From Lumbricus terrestris (lineage: Eukaryota > Annelida > Clitellata > Crassiclitellata > Lumbricidae), in assembly GCA_949752735.1 (NCBI GenBank), contig OX457036.1, positions 17,284,933-17,348,932 of the forward strand: a DNA stretch of 64,000 nt, given 5' to 3'. Every line of letters starts with the position of its first letter. Within the stretch, counting starts at the first letter, position 1. Positions 11,336 through 22,358 of the stretch are shown in pieces. The translations under genes were made by a program, and so were the position numbers. The notes under the pieces were generated by a model. That model was given only the letters and a program-made list of their open reading frames with translations, made no database searches and was not told where the DNA came from.

Positions 11336-12102
11336 TGTGAGCCATAAAAAACCGTGCCACTTTATGTTTAGCTATATCTCTGTCATTTCTTTATCGATTT
11401 TTACACTTTTTGCATTATTTTAAACAGGAATCAATACTCTAAAGAGCAGAAATAAACATCATCGATTTCATCCTACATGTATGTTAAACTTGTCTTGCGA
11501 AACTGAAGACACTAGAAAACACGTGAGAATCGATAAATGCTGCATTTTTACTACTTAAATGCAAACAATTTTTCAGCGCCTTTATTTGTTTAAAGTTTGT
11601 GTTCAAAATGACTTCCTTTTCACGTACACATTTTGCCAAGATGTGTTTTAGGCTTGTCTTCCTGGCTCTAAACCAATTCATTGACAGCGGCGATATTATC
11701 TTCAGTTCGCGACGATTTTGGCCGACCACTTCCCGCAGCGCGTTCAACTGAACCGATAGTTCTCAACTTTCGCAGAAAGTCATCTAATGTTCTTCTTTTC
11801 CAATTCTTGTTCGGAAACTCCTTAATTAATCGTCTAGAAGAATAATTTTTGCATTCCCGCAGATTTTTAATTAAAATTTTATCCTCATAGCTCAACATTT
11901 TAAAATTTTAACTCAAATTTTCAACCATCAACTTTATTTACATTATGCTGCGAAACGGATATGACGTCATCGCGCAAGTAAATAAGTAAATCGTAGAGAT
12001 TTAATTTTTCTTTCAAACGACACAAAAAGATATAAAATTGTTAAAATATCGACCGAGATATAGCTAAAAATAAATTGGCACGGTTTTTTATGGCTCACAG
12101 TG
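11333..12102 (-). mobile_element. Internally deleted mariner-type element (770 bp)
   Basis: Inverted termini begin CACTGTGAGCCATAAAAAAC. The first 27 bp are perfect and similarity continues to about 52 bp. It sits in a (TA)n microsatellite with TA on each side, as expected for Tc1/mariner target choice. Minus-strand transposase remnants lie inside (see 11484-11898). Confidence 0.92.
11484..11898 (-). pseudogene. Mariner transposase, N- and C-terminal remnants joined by a deletion
   Basis: On the minus strand, 76 codons (11898-11668) give the N-terminal helix-turn-helix part of a mariner transposase: MLSYEDKILIKNL, a FPNKNWKRR-like segment, then AGSGRPKS, the linker motif common in this superfamily. 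A second, frame-shifted reading to 11484 gives a segment like the extreme C-terminus (KHILAKCVREKE…). The whole DD(E/D) catalytic core between them is missing. The protein cannot be active, but the termini could still be mobilised by a related transposase. Confidence 0.8.
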
Positions 12103-12429
12103 TATATATATATGGAATACATGTATATAATTATGCATTTAATCCTCTGTCTCCCTAATCCTTTACCCTACATCTACGGTCTACCCGCCATTCACTAGCT
12201 GCAAATTCTGTTGTCTGCAACCTAGATGTTGTAAATCTTTACCAAAACCTAAAACCCTCAGCTTCTCCAATCACATCACCAATCATATGATCATATTCGT
12301 GACCTTAGCAGAATCCGCCCAATTTTCGATTTCAAAACTGCATCTAAAATAGCTACATGATTGTATAATAGCCCACACTTATTGGGGGGGTTCACCAAGT
12401 GCGACCGTGCATCCCAATATATACGTGAG
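12103..12429. other. Non-coding, no feature seen
   Basis: Starts with residual TA repeats, then AT-rich unique sequence without a convincing ORF. Confidence 0.5.
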
Positions 12430-12836
12430 GTCTTTCTTTCCTGCAGCGCATTCATTTAGGATTGCATCTTTGGTGTGGCGATGCTTATCAGGCTGGGCGC
12501 CCTCTTATCTGTGTGAGCTTTGCCTCCCTCTTTCCACTTGCATATATAGGCCGCCGCGCACTGCGCTCTGCTGTCCATGGTGACTTAATAATGGTTCCTT
12601 TCACTCGCTCTGCAACAATGCAGAGGCGTTCATTCTCTGTGGTTGGTCCAACAACCTGGAATGGACTTCTCTTGACTATGCGACACCTCCCAAACTGTTC
12701 TCAATTTCACAAACTGTTGAAGACTTTTTTCGCTTGATCTCGGCTGGGAGCGCCTCTTGAAGGGGCGCTATATAAATTACGATTGATTGATTGACTGATT
12801 GATTGATTGATTGATTGATTTATTGATTGATTGACT
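12430..12836 (+). pseudogene. LINE RT C-terminus plus 3' tail
   Basis: With at least one frameshift, the plus strand encodes WRCLSGWAPSYLCELC and then RRSFSVVGPTTWNGLL, colinear with the RT C-terminus at 7354-8160. It is followed by gagcgcctcttgaaggggcgct, tataaatt and a (ATTG)n tail (12781-12836). Confidence 0.8.
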
Positions 12837-12840
12837 AAAT

Positions 12841-14010
12841 TTGACTACTGCAATTTATGCTCTTTCTGAACACCCATCCCAAAGTATACTTTGCACCCAT
12901 CCTACCAACTTACCAACAATCCTCCTCTTGTCATCTTGTCTCTTCACGGGTCTTTCACTCACAACTGAAAAACATAATGCTGTTTCTGTTTCACAAATTA
13001 ATTATATCCCGATTCATCCTCACCTCTTTTGCCGCTTCAATTCTAAACACCATGTCCATGCATGTTACATTCTGCCTGCCGAACTCTGGATCTTAAATAA
13101 CCCTCTTCCTGCCGTAATCTGGATGTTAACCGATCTGCCTCAAGGATTCTATATTCCCTGCCTATTGATTTTGGTCTGTTTTGATTAAGCACAGAGGATA
13201 AATCAGTTCCTGCACCTAGTGTTGTGAGGCGGAAATATTTCCCGGAAAGTTTCATATTTTTCCGGAAACTTTCCGACGTATCTTTCCGGAAAGTTTCCAA
13301 CGTATTTTTCCGCCAATAAAATATTATTAAATACATACTCAGTTCTAGATAAGGAGTCCGAAATTTTCTTTCAATATAATGTTACTAAATACATCTATCA
13401 TGTGCTATAAGCAGTCTTAGGTGGTTATAACTGATAGTTTATTCAATAGATGGCACTGATAGTGCTAGTTGTTCAGAATTTCAGATTGTTCACACGGCCC
13501 AAAGAATACATTTAGGAATTAAATGCAATTAAACTTTGCTGTAAATTTAGAGAAAATATTTGTTGTCATTCAGTCATCTTCATATTTGTGAGTTATGAAA
13601 ATATAAGACAGAAACAGCAATTGATGCAGTATTGTATCATGTTTATATCAGGTTTTTTTACATGTTTCCTGCAACAGAGCTGACTGCAGACATGCAAGCT
13701 ACATTAATTTTCTATAATCTACTCTAGTCTGAAATGCTAATGAACAGTGTTTATTGCTCATATTAATTATTTGTAAGTTAACATTGTTTGCAACGACAGA
13801 AGTACTGTAAATATAGGAGTTTAAACAATAAGAAAAATTTCTGAGAGTGAAATTCTGATATTTTCTGAGTTAAATGTATTTTTTCTGGTTCTTCTGAAAC
13901 TTTCCGGAAAGTTTCCAGAAAATTTCCCGCAAGATACTTTTCCGGAAAAGCGACATCACTACCTGCAACAGAATTAATTTAGGCGCTGTATAAATGTTGA
14001 ATTTACAATT
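12841..14010 (+). mobile_element. Degenerate LINE fragment split by a hAT element
   Basis: Several frames are weakly similar to the end of a non-LTR RT (LPAELWILNNPLP-like). After excision of 13217-13961 the sequence continues into ggcgctgtataaat and a short AT-rich tail. This is a weak call based on gestalt and on the 3' terminus. Confidence 0.4.
13217..13961. mobile_element. hAT element with TTTCCGGAAA-rich ends (745 bp)
   Basis: Termini TAGTGTTGTG… and …GACATCACTA have near-matching flanks cctgcacc / cctgcaac (7 of 8). Multiple tttccggaaa motifs occur near both ends. No ORF resembles a transposase. Confidence 0.8.
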
Positions 14011-14121
14011 ACAATGCAGAAGAGCTGGTTCGTTTCCAGAGGTCTTTGAACCAGGCATAATCGCGACTAGCAGTCTAGCAGCTAAATGAAGGCAAGAGGA
14101 AGCAGCTGCTAATATAGGCTA

Positions 14122-14845
14122 CACCGTGGTTCAAACAAAAGTAGACTAAGCCAAACTGTTTTTCATATATCTCTGATGCCTGATGATTAATCAAACTAAA
14201 AAATTTCCAATATTTAGAGAATTGAGCCAAGAATATGATTCCAAAATATCATGTCTTAAATTTGAATGGATATAAAGATATAAATCTTTCAACTTCACCT
14301 GTTGAAATTTAAGTTTTCAGCAAGTCTGTTATGGTGTTCGTTGCGGTTTCAACGCCTGCATGGTCGTTCACATTTGGTCTTCAGTGATCCTGGAGTAAAA
14401 ATTAATGGAATCTATTATCGCAACATTCTGCTGTCACAATATCTTCTACCTGTATCAGAAATCTAGAACCCCAGAAGCCTATTTCATTTTCAACAGAACA
14501 TTGCCAGCCACAGAGCCAGCTGGGGAACCATCGAAAGGCTAACAAGAGAGACACCATACTCCATTTCTCGTACATTATGGCCTCCAAACAGTCCAGATTT
14601 AAATCCTGTCGCCTGTAACATCTTTATTCAAATAATCAACCAATAATACTTAGAGATTCATAACAAAAAGATTAAATACTGTTTATATCTTTCTAACCGT
14701 TCAAATTTAAGGCATGATAATATTATTTTGGAATCATATTCTTGGTTCAATTCTCTAAATGTTGGGAAAATTTTAGTATGATTAATTATCAGGCTTTATA
14801 TAGATATGAAAAACAGTTTGGCTTATTTTTTATTGAACCACGGTG
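14122..14845 (+). mobile_element. Mariner-type deletion derivative with about 145-bp TIRs (724 bp)
   Basis: Ends CACCGTGGTTCAA / TTGAACCACGGTG are flanked by TA (14120-14121, 14846-14847). Imperfect inverted similarity continues for about 145 bp. The centre carries a piece of transposase gene (14390-14620). Confidence 0.92.
14390..14620 (+). pseudogene. Mariner transposase fragment (C-terminal half)
   Basis: One plus-strand frame reads …GVKINGIYYRNILLSQYLLP, then a segment with HRASWGTIERL, and WPPNSPDLNPV at 14578-14610. This is the block around the last catalytic aspartate of DD34D-type mariner transposases. It contains a stop and lacks the N-terminal DNA-binding part, so it is non-functional. 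Confidence 0.8.
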
Positions 14846-14854
14846 TACTTTCAT

Positions 14855-14945
14855 GCATTCATTCACTTGTTTCAAAAATTTATATAGCCTAATGCCTTTT
14901 AAAGAAGTCCACACAGAGGCGCTCCCAGTCCAACCACGGTGACAC
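14855..14945 (-). mobile_element. LINE 3' terminus, minus strand
   Basis: Read in reverse: ggactgggagcgcctctg, a diverged hairpin arm, tatataaat and ATGAATGA-like tail. It lies directly against the mariner-type element. Confidence 0.7.
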
Positions 14946-16816
14946 ACTATAGGTTAACCGTTTAAGGAGCCTGTAAAACACTGCATGTCAACTGAGTCGA
15001 CCAACAATTATATGAGTCAACCCACCCTAATGAGTCAACTTGAGCAATGACCAGGATTTTAGGATTGCCAAATGCCAATGGTCCGTAAAGCTTGGTATGA
15101 TTATAAACGTTGTTGCCTCCGCCACTGGTCGCACTCTGCCAGTGCTAGTCTCAAGCCTAGATAGGCTAAAGGAGGAGGGCGACACTAATCATCTTTGAAA
15201 TGGCAGTGTCGTTTAATAACAAGTATCTTGGATTTAACTCTAGGCCTACCACTGCCGGTAGCTTACTTTTGGCAGTGCCCGTCCCATGACTGGAGAAATA
15301 GGGAAGGCGACACTAATCAATCGTATTAACCTTAATTGCTATGACAGTCTGGTTATACGTCCCTGCTTCCTAGGGCAGAATGTAGTGGAGTTAATTATTG
15401 TTCGGACAGAGTTCTCGAGTTAATTAATTGCTCGGACAGAGTTCTTGAAAACTACTTTGTATTCATTGCAAGCATTTATTAGTTATTAACCAATCGTGGG
15501 AACATCGGTTTTCTGGAGCGCAAAGTACTGTTGTGTTTTTTGTTGGGCTTTGTCGTTTTGGATTTTCCGCTGTTTTCGGTGTACGAGGTACTAGAGGTGT
15601 TGTCAGTTGCCATGGTTTTATTGATGTAATTGGGACGGGATTTCCATACTTTCATTTTCGTTTTTGAAGCATATAAAATATTATTCGGGAAAGTGTGGTT
15701 GTTCGTCAGTCGTCATTGAATCATCGGCAGTTATCGTTTTGTTGAGACACGGTCTAGTTGGTTTGAAAGACATTCAGTTGGATTGCATTTACCCTGCATT
15801 AATTTGAAGGTATAATAATAATTATTATTTCTGTAGATCACATTTTGCGGGTAACTCTGCATTTGAGCGTCCTTTAATATTTATAGGTCTATACTCTATA
15901 GGCTATCTATCATGCTGCATAGATTGAAAAGTATGATACAAACTATTTTCGTTGCGTAAATGGAAGTGGGATTGCGTTTAAATGAAGGTTGGATTGATGC
16001 AAATCGTTTCTGATAGGAATTGTCTGCGTAAATAGAAGTTGCAATGGATTGATGAAAAGAATTTTCGTGCTAAAATGGAAGTTGGATTGATGAGAATGAT
16101 TTCCTCTGAAATACTTGAACTGGAAGTCGGATTGATGAAACAATACTGGCGTAAGCAGAAGTTCGATTGATGACAGTTATGATTTATCATGAAATTCATT
16201 GAAATAATTGAATACGCCAAAACACAGGACATGTTCAGTGACAATCAAATACTCCGAAATACAGAACTTTTTCCATTTAGTTCCTGCAAAGACGGCCTGC
16301 TATGGCATTATGCCTCAGACGTATAATAAATAAATTTATGCAGATATTCACTTGATATTAATATTATGGTTCCTGTCTTTATCATGACCGTCGCCGTGGT
16401 TGAGGTCTAGAACGGCTCGGTAGCAAGTAAACAATATGGTCGTCACAGATAAGGGCAGAATAGAGCGGTCTCACTTGCGGGGATAGATAGCCCAATGGTT
16501 CCGCGTGCACGTGTGGGTGCGTATGTGTGGGTGTGCGCGTGCTTGTGTCAGCATCAAACAAAGTGACCTTCAAACTGATTTTTTCACAACGAGAAGATTG
16601 AACATGCATGCTCTGGTTAATCTGCATGTTGAGTGTTGGCAGATCATCCGCAGATGACCAGTGTTACATTAATTTTATTACCATTGAGATAACTCATAGG
16701 CCTCTATTTGATTTTGTGTAAAATGATGTTTCATGCATTTTCTCTGTTTCTTTTTAAGATATCAAGAGTCAAGTTGAATAATGAATATCATGCATTTTTG
16801 TATAAATTTTATATTT
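14946..16816. other. Unique non-coding DNA with short repeats
   Basis: No convincing gene. It holds a dispersed repeat (15113-15215), a tandem pair of about 38 bp with gctcggacagagttct (about 15391-15450), and five or more degenerate units around gaagttggattgatga (about 15955-16175). A TATA-like agcatataaaat at about 15668 has no recognisable gene behind it. Confidence 0.5.
15113..15215 (+). repeat. Dispersed repeat, about 100 bp (family also at 50.6, 50.7 and 54.2 kb)
   Basis: It runs from cctccgccactggtcgc through aaaggaggagggcgacacta to ggcagtgtcgtttaa. Minus-strand copies occur at about 50595-50690 and 50695-50792, and a plus-strand copy at 54167-54240. A diverged second unit may follow at about 15250-15330. 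The ends show weak inverted similarity, which hints at a small DNA-transposon derivative. Confidence 0.7.
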
Positions 16817-17489
16817 TGTAACGCGGCATATAATTTGGGTTATAATTTCTGGTCGCCATTTTGGATCCGCCATCTTTTCATTTATAGAGCGCCTGTTCTC
16901 GGGTAATATTATTTTATTTCTGATATCGTGTCTGACACGAATCTCAACGACCGACAATCGCAGTCGATGTTTTTGGCAAGCCTCCGTTGAATCAACTTCC
17001 CCGTCTCGCACTGCAGCTGGGAGCTGTAGCCGAAAGGAGGAGGTGAAGTTGAATGACTGCCATCAGCGATATTTTCGGACGACCAAGCGGCATGATGCAA
17101 AGTGTCAAAGCGATACATTCAGGCAGATAAGAGAGGGGTAAGATAGACGGACGGAAAAGGACAATCCGCCCACGCACCGATGCCTGATGGAGAGTGAGGG
17201 CAATACAGCCAGACGGACATGAGATAAGGGAGAGGTAAAGAGAAGAAGACTAAGACTCTGTCACACGACACTCGCACGTGTCGAAATTGCGACGTTAGAT
17301 TGACGCCTCGAAGGGAGAGGGAGGTCCACGTGTGCGGAAATTGAAGCTGAGTCTATACGCCGAAGGCTAGCTGGGAAACTGCGCAGTTCAGTTTTCATCC
17401 GGGACTTGTGTTGTTGACGTGAATCACGTCCTAGGAGCACTGAAGGCAGAACACGCAGAGACGTGGAAGAGGTGAGACGTAGAGGTGCG

Positions 17490-17715
17490 ATCGGAACTTT
17501 GAGGAGAAGAGGCGTTTTCGTGTTAATTCAGACTCGATCGGAACTTTGAGGAGAGAAGACGTTTTCGTGTTTAAGTCAGATGCAGCCAGAACGTTGAAGG
17601 AAGAAGATGTCTCTTGTTTAAAGTAGACGCAGTCGGAACTCAAGAAAGAACAAGATGTTTTATAGTTAATATAAAGTATAGGTATATAAGACGAAAACGG
17701 TCAGAACTTTGAACG
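17490..17715 (+). repeat. Tandem units of 47-49 bp inside the LTR
   Basis: The phrase tcggaactttgagg recurs at 17491 and 17538, with diverged forms near 17585, 17632 and 17701. Each is followed by a gaagacgttttcgtgtt-like string in the better copies. Such arrays near a promoter often act as enhancers; that role is an inference. Confidence 0.75.
17683..17690 (+). promoter_or_regulatory. Candidate LTR TATA box
   Basis: tatataag lies about 530 bp upstream of the gag ATG. If used, transcription would start near 17710, leaving a long leader and placing the gag start in R/U5. No direct evidence supports the start site. Confidence 0.35.
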
Positions 17716-18217
17716 AACAAGACTGAAGTGATGGATCATTGCGGCTGATTCTCGTCGGCAAGATTCGCACTCGGGCTTCATCATCGGGCCAGATTCTGGA
17801 GAAGAACATGTCGACGCCGTTCTTCGCGCCATGTCACGATGGACTCTCTTTATCTGGACATGAGGTACGAGTGGATGGGTTTTAGGGTGATCGGTTCTTT
17901 AACTTTGGGCTACTTTTAAATTGGCCGAGGGACTTGAAAGTAAATCGGGGACTAACTTAGCTTTACTCCGGTCCAAGTGTGTTTGCATTGAATGTCTTTG
18001 ATCATAACAAGAAGCTATTAGTTAAAATATCTGACTTTGTTTATTGTTTGCATTGAGTGTAATCGAAGTTGGTTACGTAATTGATTGATTACTTTGAATG
18101 TGGTTGTTGTTGATTGAGGATTCAATTGATGGGCTATAATAAGAAACATTACTGAAATTACTGACTTTGTTCACTGATAGTGATAGAATTACCTGTAGAC
18201 CTAATTCATATTGCGCC

Positions 18218-21200
18218 ATGGAAGAAAGTAGACCTGTAACACCTTCACAGCCGTCTAGGCCTCCCTCATCTCTGGAGGTGGTAATGGGGGCTATAACATC
18301 TATGCACTCATCAATGCAGACTAATGCTAGAGACACACAAGAAGCGATGCAGTCACACGCTAGGGAAACACAAGAAGCGATCTCTGTAGTGCAATCAAAT
18401 GTCACAGAAGAAATCTCCGCAATACAATCAAATATCACAGAAGAAATCTCCGCAGTACAATCAAATATCAGAGAAGAAATCTTTGCAGTTCAATCAAATG
18501 TTAGAGAAGCCCTAACGGAGGTTGTGACACGCCTAGAGCGGCTCGAGGCATCGCCGGTCCCAAGATCTGTTGTGGGTTTGAACTCGGGACTGAGGTCCCC
18601 CGCTTCCAACATGGCGGACGCACCTCACCAGTCGACCATCAGACTGGCAGAGTCTTCAGGCGCTAGGCCTAAAGATTTCACTCACTTGGGCACGCTGCGC
18701 AGAAGTGAGCGTCTGGCCCACAAGGATCCAATCTCATATAGAGAGCTTGGCAGCCGAGATGGTTGGCAATCATTCCATCGGTTGGATTTGAACCCGAGAG
18801 TTCCCTCCTCTTACCATCGATCCATATCTCAGGACCATGACCATGACCCACAACAGCACGCGGCCTCCTTGCCGTACGATGATCCGGAATTGGCGACTCC
18901 GGAGATGACGGTGGGGGCGGGCGTTACAATTGGTACCAGAAGTGGGGTACTGGTACAAATTGGTTCTAGGGATTTTGGTGAAAATAGGTCAGAAGAGGCA
19001 ACTGACTATGCTAGGAGAGGAGAAATGGCAATATCTTTTGAACGAAGGAAGGAAAGGGAATTTGCTGATAATGTGGAAATTATGTCTGATGAAGGTAGTG
19101 TGGACATTGAAATCAGCAGGATGATGGAAGCTAGACCTAAAACTGTTAAAATAATTGATAACAGAATGCAAACAGCACTGCAACCGGAGTTTAGGGACTT
19201 AGAAATAAGTAAACCGATCGCCAATCAATTGCCACGGGAGGGGGGTGATAAGGCTAATCCAGTTCCTTTGGCCTTTTCGTCGCTTCCTCATGTCGAATAT
19301 CCTCGACCTAATCCGCAATGGAGGATGCAAGCGTCGCTCGCAGACGTCGGTCGACAAAGAGCAGAAACAGCGACGAACCTGGGCGACATTTTGCAATCCA
19401 CGTCTGGAAGGCCGACCTACCGGTCAATGGCCGACAGCGCTTTCGACGGCCGAACAACTTCAACCTTGGTCGGTCGAGGCTACGCTCGACCCGATCTCCG
19501 ACCCGAACCTGTGGTGATGGCGACAGTCGACCGAATGCAACCGTACGTTCTTCCCGACCATTCATATCTTTCGCGGATGTCTGCTCCGACCCATGCTCCG
19601 AGCGCGTTCTACGAAAACATCGACAACCGGGTTTGGTTCGACCCGCTCCGCTGTCCCGACCCGCTTCGACCAAGCGACGACATCTTTCCCCGGTGGCCAC
19701 CCATCGTGGAATCGGTGAGAATGAGTTCCTGCCTCGGCGCGCAGCATTATGGATTCGGCCGTGACGTCGAACTGCCTCGTTCATCACTACTGAAGCCGAC
19801 ACTTCCGGTGAGGTCTGAAACAACTGGCGTCGATAAAACACCTGCGTCTTCCAATGTTTCGGTTGGCCTGATCCGAACCGTCCCGATGACCACCGTCGCG
19901 ACACAAACGACCGGCGACCTGGAATTACCGTCTACCAGCTTGGGTGGAACCGCGAAGGAGCCTGAACCGACCGCGTCTGCAACACCTAAAGTTGGCGAGG
20001 TGAAATCGTCATCGACCCCTGCTCCAAAGCCAAAGCAATGGCTAAAACTCGGTTCGTACAGCGGGAAGACCGATGTCGAAATCTTTCTTCGCAGATTCTC
20101 TGTTTGTGCAAAAAACAACGGCTGGTCTGAGGAGGAAAAGCTAAACCAACTTGTTGTCGCTTTGGTCGAACCAGCAACGAACCTGCTAAGTGAGACAAAC
20201 GCAGACAGTTTGGACACCTGGACGGCGCTGGTCCAGCGACTGCGAGAGAGATATGGGAATGCGGAACAACAGGCCTTGTTCCAGACAGAACTGAGTACCA
20301 GGAAACAGAAGCCTGATGAAGATATGGGATCGGTGGTGGATGACATCCGCCGGTTGACGTCACGAGCGTATCCGGGCTCCTCGACTGTCCACAGCGAGGC
20401 AATTGCTGTTCGAGCATTCTTGGATGCCCTCAGAGATCGAACTCTCGCTCTTAAGATCCGTGAGCGAGAGGCAAAATCATTGGATGAAGCCTACAAGGTG
20501 GCGATGCGACTAGACGGGTATCAAAAAGCAGAAGTTGGCGACCATGAGCAGCACGAACGACGACAGGGGCGAATCAATGCGATTAAAGAAGAAGATTCGA
20601 AAGTGAAAGATCTGGAACGACAGTTGGAGCAAGTAAAGAGGCAAGTAGAACAACTGCAGAAGAAGGAGCGACAACCATCGTTGGCGCCACAACCCAGATA
20701 CGACAATCGCGAGCCATGGAGGGGTCAGAACGAGTCAACCAGAAACGAATGGTCGAATAACAATAGAGGTAACGGACGGGGAACCCCGCGATGTTTCCTG
20801 TGTCGTCAGATCGGACATTTGAGTTCTACGTGCAGGTACCGACAGGCGGCGGAACCGGAAGCTGGACGATTTGCGCGGAGATGCTTCGAATGTTCCGCAA
20901 CGAACCACATCGCGCGCGACTGTCCATTCCGACAGCAGCAGGCTGCCCGGAACGACAACCAGGAACAACCCGTGAGCGATACTCCGGGCAACCCGATCGT
21001 CGGTCGTGTGAACGCTGTACAGAGTTCCGCTCCAGCGCCGAGCGGGAACCTAGGAAACGGATGGAATCAGACGAGGAGGCGAGACGATGGCCGGAACTCG
21101 CCAGGAGAGGAGCGCCGCTGCTTCTACTGTGACAGCCGCTTCCATCTTTTACGCGGATGCCCCCTCCGCAATGGGTCTTCCGACGATCACAACTGGAGGT

Positions 21201-21256
21201 CGTTTGGGGAATCAACGGGAAGTCGTCCGCCGGAGAACTTGACGTTAGCCGGGTAA
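18218..21256 (+). CDS. gag: Retrotransposon Gag polyprotein (1012 aa)
   Basis: This is the structural protein that would package element RNA into virus-like particles. The start chosen is ATG 18218 in a strong context (gcgccATGG); an in-frame TTG at 18167 is rejected. Residues about 40-112 are a predicted coiled coil with four 11-residue repeats of the type VQSNVTEEISA. A long, polar, Arg/Pro-rich central region follows. Residues about 606-770 are the capsid-like gypsy Gag domain (begins KQWLKLGSYSGKTDVEIFLRRF-like). A second short coiled coil lies near 793-820. Three CCHC zinc knuckles (C-X2-C-X4-H-X4-C) begin at C859, C889 and C968. The first 237 codons lie in the LTR, and the PBS lies inside the reading frame. 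It ends without any fusion to pol. GC content is higher than in the flanks. Confidence 0.9.
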   Translation: MEESRPVTPSQPSRPPSSLEVVMGAITSMHSSMQTNARDTQEAMQSHARETQEAISVVQSNVTEEISAIQSNITEEISAVQSNIREEIFAVQSNVREALTEVVTRLERLEASPVPRSVVGLNSGLRSPASNMADAPHQSTIRLAESSGARPKDFTHLGTLRRSERLAHKDPISYRELGSRDGWQSFHRLDLNPRVPSSYHRSISQDHDHDPQQHAASLPYDDPELATPEMTVGAGVTIGTRSGVLVQIGSRDFGENRSEEATDYARRGEMAISFERRKEREFADNVEIMSDEGSVDIEISRMMEARPKTVKIIDNRMQTALQPEFRDLEISKPIANQLPREGGDKANPVPLAFSSLPHVEYPRPNPQWRMQASLADVGRQRAETATNLGDILQSTSGRPTYRSMADSAFDGRTTSTLVGRGYARPDLRPEPVVMATVDRMQPYVLPDHSYLSRMSAPTHAPSAFYENIDNRVWFDPLRCPDPLRPSDDIFPRWPPIVESVRMSSCLGAQHYGFGRDVELPRSSLLKPTLPVRSETTGVDKTPASSNVSVGLIRTVPMTTVATQTTGDLELPSTSLGGTAKEPEPTASATPKVGEVKSSSTPAPKPKQWLKLGSYSGKTDVEIFLRRFSVCAKNNGWSEEEKLNQLVVALVEPATNLLSETNADSLDTWTALVQRLRERYGNAEQQALFQTELSTRKQKPDEDMGSVVDDIRRLTSRAYPGSSTVHSEAIAVRAFLDALRDRTLALKIREREAKSLDEAYKVAMRLDGYQKAEVGDHEQHERRQGRINAIKEEDSKVKDLERQLEQVKRQVEQLQKKERQPSLAPQPRYDNREPWRGQNESTRNEWSNNNRGNGRGTPRCFLCRQIGHLSSTCRYRQAAEPEAGRFARRCFECSATNHIARDCPFRQQQAARNDNQEQPVSDTPGNPIVGRVNAVQSSAPAPSGNLGNGWNQTRRRDDGRNSPGEERRCFYCDSRFHLLRGCPLRNGSSDDHNWRSFGESTGSRPPENLTLAG
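18931..18947 (+). promoter_or_regulatory. Primer binding site, tRNA-Leu(UAA)-like
   Basis: tggtaccagaagtgggg lies 2 bp inside the 5' LTR. From memory of vertebrate tRNA-Leu(UAA), whose 3' end would give tggtaccaggagtgggg, it matches 16 of 17. It is also translated as part of gag. Confidence 0.75.
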
Positions 21257-22340
21257 CCTCTGTACTTAAAGACCGTTTAATTACGGCCGGTTGAAAAATG
21301 ACAGGAAGCTGCCTGTTTAACACTGATTTATTTTGATTTTGATGAAAATATTTCATTTTACATGTGAAGAATTCTCATGTTCATGTACAGTATAACAACT
21401 GTATTGTGCGTAATATGATGCTTGCCAAGGAATGCATAAATGGTGATTCATATTCGTATTGTATTCGTATTCATTAGTGTGCTGTATTGTGTATTAATAT
21501 TTGTATTGAAACGCATAAGGATTGCATTGCATATGGACAATTTTACTATAGCCTTGCCGTATATAGACATAATAAGGACTGTCATTGCGCTATATAAATA
21601 ATAAACTGACCTGAGGATAGATTAACTAAAGTGGCATATTTTAATTAAGTAATGACCTGTCTTGAGGATAGGTAGGCCTATTAACTACTAGGTTGAAGTT
21701 TTAAGCTGGTTTCTTTGAGGTAGACCGTGGTGATAGTCGACAGACAGAGTTATAATAATATGAGCTAAACAGAGACCTAGGTTACACTGTATGGTATGTC
21801 TTTAAAGGTAGACCGGATACTATCGTGATAAGCTTATGGGTCTTGGGTAAATGTGGCCTTTAGCGACGCGGTGGTTAGACTTGGTAAGTTGCTAGTATGC
21901 CATAATATGGCCTGATACACAACTGATGCCTGGAAGAGTCTCGTGGTAATATAGACGCCATGGTATGAAATAGCTTAGCGGTAACGTTAATGATCTACAT
22001 GTATGTGATCGAATTATATTTCTGTCTGTGGCTTGAGTCCCCGTTGACCATACAATCGCTAGTGTATGACTGAACTGAAAGTAGCCTGTAAGGACATAAA
22101 TGTTGATAAATTTTGACGGAACTCTTGAAAAACAACGACTGGCTATATAACTACCATATTAATTCTTCTATTTCTTTCGCTTGTAATGACTTTTGAGCGC
22201 TGAAGCGTGATCAGCGATGACCGTTCAGTGCTTAATTTTGTTCTTTGCATATAATTTTGAACTCGTGATGTACAGACCAGAGTACGGCCTTATTTACGCA
22301 TTTCAGAATATATTCGTCCAATTAAATAAATTCCGAAATA
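21257..22340. other. Non-coding 3' interior of the LTR element
   Basis: About 1.1 kb with no ORF of note and no pol motif. This is where an autonomous relative would carry protease, RT, RNase H and integrase. Confidence 0.8.
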
Positions 22341-22358
22341 AGGGTGGGGGGAGAATAG
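22341..22358 (+). promoter_or_regulatory. Polypurine tract
   Basis: agggtggggggagaatag lies immediately before the 3' LTR. It is the expected primer for plus-strand DNA synthesis. Confidence 0.85.

Larger units (their letters stand above)
16817..18928 (+). repeat. 5' LTR (2112 bp)
   Basis: Its boundaries are set by the TGTAACGC/GCGTTACA termini, the attt target duplication and the adjacent PBS. It contains degenerate 47-49 bp tandem units (about 17490-17715), a TATA-like tatataag (17683-17690) and the first 237 codons of gag (18218-18928). This is unusually long for a gypsy-type LTR. Confidence 0.93.

Noticed and set aside
18167..18217. In-frame upstream start for gag at TTG 18167
   Set aside because: It is a TTG; the ATG at 18218 has a strong context and is the better eukaryotic start.
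19308..19904. Long minus-strand and alternate-frame ORFs within gag
   Set aside because: Shadows of the real Gag frame in GC-rich sequence.
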